Source: Aptenodytes patagonicus (taxonomy: Eukaryota > Chordata > Aves > Sphenisciformes > Spheniscidae). From it: a stretch of DNA of 64,000 nt. Shown piece after piece: positions 10,267 to 17,216 of this stretch. A program made the translations under genes and the position numbers. Where the stretch lies: the NCBI RefSeq assembly GCF_965638725.1, contig NC_134962.1, positions 1,805,501 through 1,869,500 on the forward strand, written 5' to 3'. The notes below the pieces were generated by a model. That model was not told the DNA's origin, did no database searches, and was given only the letters and a program-made list of their open reading frames with translations. Every line of letters starts with the position of its first letter. Position 1 is the first letter of the stretch.

Positions 10267-13036
10267 GTACGCGCTGCCCACGGCCCCCCTGCTTTCCCTC
10301 CTGGCGCTGGGGACGGAGTTGGGGGCCCCTTGGTGGCACGCGGTGGCTGCACGTGGAGACCCCACGTGTGCCTGTCCTGAGCTGGGACCGCTGGGATCTG
10401 CCGCTCTGCTCACCCCGAATCCCCAGCCGCAGCCCCAGTGCAACTCTGCCTGGCCTGATCCTGCACCCCTGTGCCTCGCTGCCCCCCGCCGCACCCCCTG
10501 TGCCCAAAGGAGCCGGTACCAGCTGGGGATGGGGGATGTGGCCTTGCAGGAGCAGCCTGGAGAGACCTGAGCTGCGAGCGGGATGGGCAGGATGGGTGAT
10601 GCCAGGGGTGACGCTGGGGATGCCCGGCATGGCTCAGGAGGGTGCAGGATGCGATTGAGCCCCCATCCAGCACGGACCGGGCTGCAGGGCTGGCGAAGGA
10701 GCAGGGTTGTGGGTTTGGGGGGTGCTGCTGCTCCAGCGAGGGGCACACGGTGACGCCCATCGTGGCCAGGTCGGGGGCCCGGGGCACCCGCTCCTTGCCC
10801 CCGGTTTGGCCGCCCGCCTCGGGCTCAGCCCTGCTTCTCCCTGCAGCAAGGGCAGGAAGAAGAAGGTCCCTCCAGACGGGGTGAAGCTGGTGGATGAGGT
10901 AAGCGCATGCTGGGTGGGGTGGCAGGATCAGCCCCGGGGGAGCTCTGGGCACCCCAGCTCCTGGCCACGTGCCTGAGGGTGTGTGTTTCCCCCGTTGCAG
11001 TCCCTGCTCAGGCAGACGCAGCTGCGGTCACTCAGCAAGTCCGACACAAAGCTGCACGAGCTGTACCGGGTGAAGGCCAGGGACGACAGTGAGTGGCCGT
11101 CGAGCTGGGGGAGCTGACAGGGGCCGGCGGCCCTTGGCAGGTGCCCCCAGTCCCTGCACCGCCCGGCAAGCGCGTCATGGCATGCGCACACGTGCCATGG
11201 TGCCCGCGCAGTGCCGGCGCAGGGGTTAGTGCTTGCTGCATCCCCGGCGTCCCCCCATCTCCTCTCCTCTCCCCGCAGCCCAGCGGCCAGCCAGCCTGGA
11301 TTTCCCCTGCGCCGCGGCCCTCCCCGCCGGTGCGGACTCCCTGCACAACTCCGGCGTCAGCGTCCTCCTGCACCGCGAGCTGCCCCAGATCCCCGTCCCC
11401 GAGCCCCCGGCCGCCTCCCCGGCCCCCGACCAGACCTACTCCAACCTGCTCTTCACCCCGCTGCGGAAGCCGGTGTCAGACACCGTCTACGAGTGCCTGG
11501 CAGTGCAGGGGGATGATGTCCCGGTGCCCCGTGCGCCTGCTGGCACCCAGGTGTCCCCCCCACGTGCCGGGCACGGGGTGGCTGATTACGCCTGTGTCCG
11601 CAAGGTGAAGAAGACGGTGCCCGCAGAGGTGCAGGATGGGGCTGTGGCGGGGCCTCCTGCAGCCCCGCAGAGGTGCTGGGACGGCACGGGCGATGCCCCC
11701 CGGGCAAAGGTACGGCTCTGAGGGGGTGGCAGGGATGGGGCACGGGGCCAGTGCTGCGCTTGCTGGATGGGGCACACGGGGGGCCGTGTAACGCCCTGCC
11801 TCCCTGTAACACCCGTGTTCAGAGCAGGGTGTAAATTAGGCTACTGCATTTCCAGTAGAGCTTTTAGGAGGGGCAGGATGAAGCTGAGACCCTGAGGGCA
11901 GGTGGTGCCCACAGGGCTGGGCTCTGTGCCCTGCAAAAGGCTCCCCGAGTCATGCAAAAAGCGGGATCCTGTTGCGGTTTAACCCGGCAGGCAGCTGAAC
12001 ACCGCACAGCCGTTCGCTCACTCACCCCCCCGGTGGGATGGGGGAGAGAATTGGGAAAAAAAAAAAGTAAAATTTGTGGGTTGAGATAAAGACAGTTTAA
12101 TAGGACAGAAAAGGAAGGGAAAATAATAATAATAATGATAAAAGAATATACAAGTGATGCACAATGCAATTGCTCACCACCCACTGACCGATGCCCAGCC
12201 AGTCCCCGAGCAGCGGTCACCACCCCCCCTGGCTAATTCCCCCAGTTTCTGTACTGAGTTTGACGTCCCATGGTATGGAATATCCCCTTGGCCAGTTTGG
12301 GTCAGCTCTCCTGGCTGTGCCCCCTCCCAGCTTCTCGCTGGCAGGGCAGGAGAAGCTGAAAAGTCCTTGACTAGTGTAAGCACTGCTCAGCAACAACTAA
12401 ACCATCGGTGTGTTATCAACATTGTTCTCGTACTAAATCCAAAATGCAGCGCTGTGCCAGCTACTAGGAAGAAAATTAACTCTATCCCAGCCGAAACCAG
12501 GACAGATCCCCAATGGGTAATCCACTGCTGGGATCCTGCCGGGGGCTGTGGGAAGCGGGGGGGGGGCAGAGGCGTGGGGATAGCCCGCAGTGGGCAGGGA
12601 TTGCCCCCAAACCCCCACCTTCCTTTTGCAGCTGGAAGAGATGTACTCGACGGTGTGCAAAGCCACCAAGAAGAAAACCCAGGTCCCCGCATCGTCCCCG
12701 AGGGCCGCGAGGGAGGCCGGTGCCGGGTGGCCGTCCCCCCGCCAGGAGGAGGGTGCCCCAGCCGGGTGCTGGTCCCCGGCAGCCCAAGGCTCCTCCGACC
12801 CCTGCTACGAGTCCATCAGCGACAGAGCCTGGACTGCTCAGGGCCGCGGCCCCGACCCAGACTACGAGGCTGTGAACGTTAACTGGAAGAAGGCGGCGAA
12901 ACGGGACAAGCCGGGGAAGCCCTGTGCCCCCGAGAACCTGTACGAAAGCGTCGGTGACATTTGGGCAGGGGAGTCCCGGCGAGCCTCCGGCAGGACAGCG
13001 GCCAACGGGCTGGAGGTGTACATCACCAACCTATAG
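10151..13036 (+). CDS. LIME1: LIME1, Lck-interacting transmembrane adaptor (five coding exons)
   Basis: Exons 10151-10266, 10847-10898, 11001-11088, 11279-11709 and 12632-13036 join in phase to a 363-residue protein, longer than human LIME1 (about 295). A short extracellular N-terminus leads to one membrane segment (residues ~17-33, LPASAALALLGVLVYLGALC). CAAC (CxxC, a palmitoylation motif) and a basic stop-transfer RRKGRKKK follow. The cytoplasmic tail carries spaced tyrosines: YSNL, YECL, YACV, YSTV, YESI, YEAV and YESV. It ends VYITNL. In mammals LIME1 sits in lipid rafts of lymphocytes; Src-family kinases phosphorylate it and it then binds Csk, Grb2 and other SH2 proteins. Start choice: the ATG just precedes the hydrophobic segment, and an in-frame ATG 54 nt upstream falls across the acceptor. 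The tail resembles PAG1 (CBP), but the syntenic position favours LIME1. Confidence 0.87.
10847..10898 (+). CDS. LIME1: LIME1 coding exon 2: basic juxtamembrane segment
   Basis: A 52-nt exon with acceptor cttctccctgcag and donor GAG|gtaagc. It encodes KGRKKKVPPDGVKLVDE; its first base completes the split arginine. Confidence 0.82.
11001..11088 (+). CDS. LIME1: LIME1 coding exon 3
   Basis: 88 nt, acceptor cccccgttgcag, donor A|gtgagt. It encodes SLLRQTQLRSLSKSDTKLHE followed by LYRVKARDD, a charged stretch of a kind shared by TRAP adaptors. Confidence 0.8.
11279..11709 (+). CDS. LIME1: LIME1 coding exon 4: first tyrosine cluster
   Basis: 431 nt between ctccccgcag and AAG|gtacgg. It contains TYSNLLFTP (a YxN motif suited to Grb2-type SH2 domains), VYECLAV and DYACVRKV. 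If the donor is not used, translation stops three codons later (VRL-stop), which would give a shorter tail lacking the exon-5 tyrosines. Confidence 0.83.
11965..11969 (+). repeat. Target-site duplication, left copy (GATCC)
   Basis: Exact 5-bp match to 12505-12509, immediately outside the LTR. Confidence 0.8.
11970..12504 (-). mobile_element. Solo LTR of an endogenous retrovirus, antisense in LIME1 intron 4
   Basis: The 535-bp element begins TGTTGCGG and ends CCAGGACA (TG...CA), with a direct 5-bp GATCC duplication on each side (11965-11969 and 12505-12509). Read on the minus strand it has the layout of an LTR: a U3-like start (TGTCCTGGTTTCGGCTGGGA), then toward the other end ATTAAACTGTCTTTATCTC, a polyadenylation-like region. 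No gag, pol or env sequence remains, so it is a recombined solo LTR. I recognise the sequence as a family common in neoavian birds, probably class III (ERVL-like), which agrees with the 5-bp duplication; the family name is not certain. Confidence 0.85.
12505..12509 (+). repeat. Target-site duplication, right copy (GATCC)
   Basis: Exact 5-bp match to 11965-11969, immediately outside the LTR. Confidence 0.8.
12632..13036 (+). CDS. LIME1: LIME1 coding exon 5: second tyrosine cluster and C-terminus
   Basis: Acceptor ttccttttgcag; 134 codons and TAG. It contains MYSTVCK (like the Csk-recruiting YSSV of PAG1), CYESISD, DYEAVN and LYESVGD. It ends ITNL, which fits a class I PDZ-ligand pattern (T at -2, L at 0). 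Confidence 0.84.
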   Translation: MEEMYSTVCKATKKKTQVPASSPRAAREAGAGWPSPRQEEGAPAGCWSPAAQGSSDPCYESISDRAWTAQGRGPDPDYEAVNVNWKKAAKRDKPGKPCAPENLYESVGDIWAGESRRASGRTAANGLEVYITNL

Positions 13037-13800
13037 CATCCCCCTGGGAGCGGGGTCCTTGCCGCGGGGTGGTCCCACCCTGGGCAGATGCAGTCGGGGC
13101 GGGGGTCCCCCCGGGACCGGCTTTCCAGGGGGTTGAGCCCGCAGGGACAGGCGCACACAAGCCCAACGCCCACCGGCGCGGCTGCATCCCTGCAAGCGCT
13201 TTCCGTATATATTTCATTTTACTTTTCTTTAAGCGTCCTTGTCCCATCCCAACCCACCCTGCGCCAGCAGGTTGACATCGGGGTGTCCCGGGGGATCATC
13301 CCAACATTGGGATGATGGCGGAGTCTGCAGGGTGACATCTGGCCCGAGCCGGGTGCTGGGTGCCACGTGGGAGCCCAGTGGGACAAGGCTGGCGCTGCCA
13401 CCAAGATGGGAACCGGTTTGGGACCGGTTGTGTTTTGGGGCGGGTGGTGGCAGGGCTGTGGGCCAGCCCCGTGGCCCTGGGCTGCAGGATCAGGCCCCTC
13501 ATCAGCGGCGTTACGCCGTGAGCGAGGGTGTCTGTCCTCTTCCCTCTGCCTGGGGGAGAGAAGGGCCCCGTCCAGCCCCTGGGAAGCCTTAAGCAGCTTT
13601 GCTCCCATCACTGAATGTCCCTGGTTATGGGGACCAGGGGCCAAGCCCCGTGCCTCGGTGCAAGACAGCGTGGGCCGGGGGCTCTGCTCCAGGATGGCTG
13701 CCTGTCCCCCATCACCCACTCCCACCTCTCAGGCACGTGCAAGGGTGCCTCCGTGAGCAGCCATCTCACAAACACCATTAAAAGGCTGAGAGGGGTTTAT
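13037..13800 (+). other. LIME1: Probable LIME1 3'UTR
   Basis: No AATAAA follows the stop. The first plausible signal is ATTAAA at 13777-13782, so the 3'UTR end is tentative. Confidence 0.4.
13777..13782 (+). terminator. Candidate LIME1 polyadenylation signal ATTAAA
   Basis: This is the common variant hexamer, with only a modest GU stretch downstream (ggggtttatccttgtc). It is the best candidate I see in the 3 kb after LIME1. Confidence 0.35.
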
Positions 13801-16469
13801 CCTTGTCAGGAGAAAACAAACTGGATCTAAAACTCTGGTTCTGATGGCTGGTGCTGCTGCTGCAGCAACCTGGTGGTGCCAGCGCCAGGAGAGTGGCTTC
13901 GGGTGCAGCGTAACCACAAGCGGGTGCACCCGCCCGCACGGATGGTTTTGCACCTCCGAGATGGGGATGTGCAGCCACCAAGAGCTGCTGAAACGGGGTG
14001 GGCCACCCCGGAGCAGGGACTTGCCATGGCTGTGCCTAAAACCACGGCTTGGGGGCTCTGCATGGGGTCAGGGTCGGAGCCGGGGTGCGTTTGCACAGCG
14101 CTTGCTGCCCACTTGCCTCCATGTTGCTCCCGCAGGTGCTGCAGCCTCAACGGGTGCCAAAAATGCTCGGGAGAGCTGGATGTGCACTCGGAATCCTCGG
14201 GCCCCGGGGGCTCAAACTTTCCTCCTCTCCTCCCCGCAGGGAGTTTGGCATCCCTGCCCCAAGGGACGCCCGGTGTCCCCCGGGGGATGCGCCTGGGGGG
14301 TGAGCTCTGAAGGCACTGGGAGGTGGGTGCTGCGCTGATGGTGGCCCTGGTTTCACTGCAGCCCCCCTGGATGTAGCACAGCTGCTTTGCATGGGCCGGA
14401 GGCTGCCCGACCTCGCGGCACAGTGGCCTGGTGCTCGCAGGAGCTGGCTGGGACCTGCGGCAGCAGAGCCGCTGTGCCGTGCGGCAGGCGGGCAGGCAGG
14501 AAGCCGTGTGCATTCCTTCTGCAGCTTTGCCCCTCCATCGAAGCGGGCGAAGAGATTAAAAATGAAAACAAGGCGCTCAGCAAAACCCGCTGCAGGCTGA
14601 AGACGTTAAAGCTGGGAGGCAGCTCAGGCGCTCGTGCCGCTTTGTCAGCCCCACGCTCGATGCCAAACCACAGCCGCTCGAGATAGAGGAGTCGGCCCCG
14701 GCAGCTGCTCCCATCCCCCTGCAAGATAAGGGCCCAGATAGAAAACGGCACGGGGCGGCTGGCGCCGATGCTGCCGCGCTCTTCCTGCTGCCGGCTGTGC
14801 CACACCGGCGCGTGGGCACCCGTCACACTGCCCCCGGCCGCATCCTTCCCCTGCTCCCTTTCTTCATCGTCCCATCCCTCCGGCACCACCTGAATCCCCT
14901 GGGAGCTGCCTTTGGGCTGCACTGGCCCCATGCAGGAGCATCACCTCCTTGCGGGACCACAGCTGCTTCACTCCCGGGGCAAGATGGGCCCTGCACTGCC
15001 CGCGGGGCCGGGACGGTGTTGGTGCTGCCCACGGGGTCGGGATGTGTGTACCACTGTGCCGCTTCCCCGGGGAAAGGCAGGCTCGGCATGGGGCTGCCCC
15101 CGGGCCAGGGAAAGCTTCTGCTCTCGCTGAGCTGGGGGCGGCCAAAGCATCTCCCAAACCTGCCCCAACAGCAGCAGGAAAAGCCCCGTGTGCAGGGCTG
15201 CCTGCTCGCCTGTAGTTCCCATGCTGCCTGTGAGACTCGGCAGAGCCGGACTCGCATTTAAATAAGAGAACAACTGCCCAGTCCTCGGGGCGATGGAAAA
15301 TGTGCCCGGAACCCCGGCTGGAGGCTCAAAAACTGGCTGGCGAATGAAGGATCCATCCCAAAACGTTGCTTGGAGTGTCGTGGTCCAGCTGGGAAGCTTG
15401 GGGCCGGTGTCAGAGCGAGGGGAGCGGGTAGGGCTGGGAGCACCCCTCCTTGTCCCAGGGGACAGCAGGCTCCCCGCTCCTCCCCGCTGGCTGGGAGCCC
15501 ACTCGGGGCCAGGCTCCCCGTCACGCTGGGAGGGGACGGTGCTGGGAGGGGACGGTGCTGCACGGTGCCGTTCCCGCAAGGGGGAGCGAGCAGGAGCCCG
15601 GCACACACTGTACAGTGCTGCACGCCACGCAGTGCTGCACTCTGTAGGGTGCTGCACGGTGCTGCATGCTGTATTGCACGCTGCATGTTGTCGCATGCTG
15701 TATGGTGCTGCGCGGTTCTGTACACCGTACTGCATGCTGGTGCGGTGCTGCACGCTGTAAGGATACGCGCACTGCGTGGCTCTGCACCCCACGTGGCTCC
15801 GCAACCCATATGGCTCCGCAGTCTGTATGGCTCTGCACGCTGTATGGCTGCACGCAGCATATGGCTCTGCACCCGGACCAGCTCCACACCCACACAGCTC
15901 TGCGCGCCATGTGGCTCCGGACCCCGTACAGCCCCATACTCCGTGCAGCTTCACACCCCATATGGCCCTGGACCCCATATGGCCCTGGACCCCTTGCAGC
16001 TCTGTACCCCACGAGCAGGCAGCCAGGCGGCTCAGGAGAGACAGGCAGCGCGGGCAAGGACCCGGCTCCCTCTGCAACACCACCCGGGAGAGGGGCACCA
16101 CAGCCCAGCCCAGAGCCGGCCCCAGCCCCGGCGAGGGCATCCAGGTACCACGGGAGCATCTCCCAGGGATGTGGTGCCGGGCTGCCACCCTGCCGAGCCA
16201 CCCTGCCCAGGAAAGGGGGTCGGGCTGGTGGCACCAGAGCCCTTGTGCAACGGGCCGGCGATGCTCACGGGAGTTGCACAACACCAAATCTGCTGGAGCC
16301 GCCAGCTCAGCGCTTCGGCTGGCGTTAACGATTAAACCAGAGCGGGGGGCAGCCAGCGGAGCCACCACCCGGGTCCCGCTGCGGCAGAGCCCGGGCTGGT
16401 TATCATAACTCCGGGGGGAGGAGAGGCGGCGTGCCTGCCGCCGGTGCTGCGGGGCTCAGTCATTAACTC
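13801..16469. other. Intergenic LIME1-SLC2A4RG, GC-rich, no gene recognised
   Basis: Long open frames on both strands are a by-product of GC-rich, stop-poor sequence and of the minisatellite at 15616-16013. I see no conserved domain and no convincing splice pairs. Confidence 0.55.
15616..16013 (+). repeat. 17-bp minisatellite
   Basis: From 15777 the array is clean, with about 14 successive 17-mers of the form TGGCTCTGCACCCCATA (e.g. TGGCTCCGCAACCCATA, TGGCTCTGCACGCTGTA, TGGCCCTGGACCCCATA). To the left, 15616-15776 is a more degenerate TGCTGCACGCTGTA version. Because 17 is not a multiple of 3, all frames cycle through similar low-complexity peptides, which explains the long spurious open frames. 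Confidence 0.85.
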
Positions 16470-16569
16470 NNNNNNNNNNNNNNNNNNNNNNNNNNNNNNN
16501 NNNNNNNNNNNNNNNNNNNNNNNNNNNNNNNNNNNNNNNNNNNNNNNNNNNNNNNNNNNNNNNNNNNNN
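16470..16569. other. Assembly gap (100 N)
   Basis: Exactly 100 Ns, the conventional size for a gap of unknown length. True sequence just upstream of the SLC2A4RG promoter is missing. Confidence 0.99.
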
Positions 16570-16821
16570 AATTCCGCCCTATAATAATAAAATCAGAACT
16601 TTTTGGGGACACCCGGCAACTTTCGGGGAGCCCCCCGACTTTGGCGGGGAGGGGGGGGGGGGGCGCGACTTTACGGGGGCCGCCCGCCGGTCTCCGAGTC
16701 CCAAAACTAACGGGGGGGGGACCCGAAACGCCGGTTTAAGGGACGGTGGATGGAGGGGGGGGGTCGGTTTTTGGGGGGCCCCGCGGGCAGCGCGCGGGGC
16801 GGCGGGAGGGCGGGGCGCGCG

Positions 16822-16832
16822 AAGATGGCCGC
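16822..16832 (+). promoter_or_regulatory. YY1-type motif (AAGATGGCCGC)
   Basis: Close match to the AAGATGGCGGC consensus, inside the CpG island 250 bp before the coding start. Confidence 0.4.
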
Positions 16833-16839
16833 TGCCGGC

Positions 16840-16890
16840 GGGGGCGTGTCGCGGCGGGGGCGTGTCGCGGCGGGGGCGTGTCGCGGCGCG
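16840..16890 (+). repeat. 16-bp GC-box repeat, three copies
   Basis: CGTGTCGCGGCGGGGG is repeated with starts at 16845, 16861 and 16877. Each unit ends in a G run that forms a GGGGCGTG Sp/KLF-like site. Confidence 0.75.
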
Positions 16891-16911
16891 TAAAGTGGCA
16901 GCGCGGCGGAG

Positions 16912-16916
16912 CCAAT
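16912..16916 (+). promoter_or_regulatory. CCAAT box 1
   Basis: AGCCAATAGG, a good NF-Y type site, 170 bp before the ATG. Confidence 0.5.
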
Positions 16917-16962
16917 AGGAAGCGGCGAAAGCGGCGGCCGCGTTCCAACCCGGGCGCGTTGG

Positions 16963-16967
16963 CCAAT
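16963..16967 (+). promoter_or_regulatory. CCAAT box 2
   Basis: GGCCAATGGC, 51 bp after the first CCAAT, the paired arrangement often seen for NF-Y. Confidence 0.5.
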
Positions 16968-17081
16968 GGCGGGGGGCGTGGGGGGCGTGGCCTGGCCGGC
17001 GCCGACACCGGGCCGCGCGCGGCGGAGCGCGCTCCCCCGCCGGGCCCGGCCGCGGCCGCCGCCGCCGCCGCCGCTTCCCGC

Positions 17082-17166
17082 ATGGAGCCCCCGCGCCCGC
17101 CCACGGTGCTGCTGGCCGCCGCCCGCCGCCGCCGCCGCGATCCTCCGCCGCCTCCTCCTCCCGAAC

Positions 17167-17203
<37 letters not shown>

Positions 17204-17216
17204 CGCCGCCCCGAAG
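17082..17216 (+). CDS. SLC2A4RG: SLC2A4RG coding exon 1
   Basis: 45 codons from ATGG to AAG|gtaccg. The product has runs of five Arg, seven Pro and twelve Gly, from GCC/GGC-type repeats. Least certain exon, because nothing in it is conserved in sequence with mammals. Confidence 0.72.

Larger units (their letters stand above)
16780..17081 (+). promoter_or_regulatory. SLC2A4RG: CpG-island promoter of SLC2A4RG
   Basis: Very CpG-dense sequence immediately upstream of the SLC2A4RG ATG contains, in order, a YY1-type AAGATGGCCGC (16822), three 16-bp GC-box units (16840-16890), CCAAT at 16912-16916, CCAAT at 16963-16967 and GGGGCGTGG GC boxes. There is no TATA box. This is a typical housekeeping-type promoter; the start site itself cannot be fixed from sequence. 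Confidence 0.7.

Noticed and set aside
12154-12882. 242-codon plus-strand frame running through the LTR into LIME1 exon 5 sequence
   Set aside because: Its first half is antisense LTR and its second half is the wrong frame of LIME1 exon 5.
14968-16368. 466-codon minus-strand open frame between LIME1 and SLC2A4RG
   Set aside because: It covers the 17-bp minisatellite and gives YGVRSHMG-like periodic peptide in every frame; no splice or start context.
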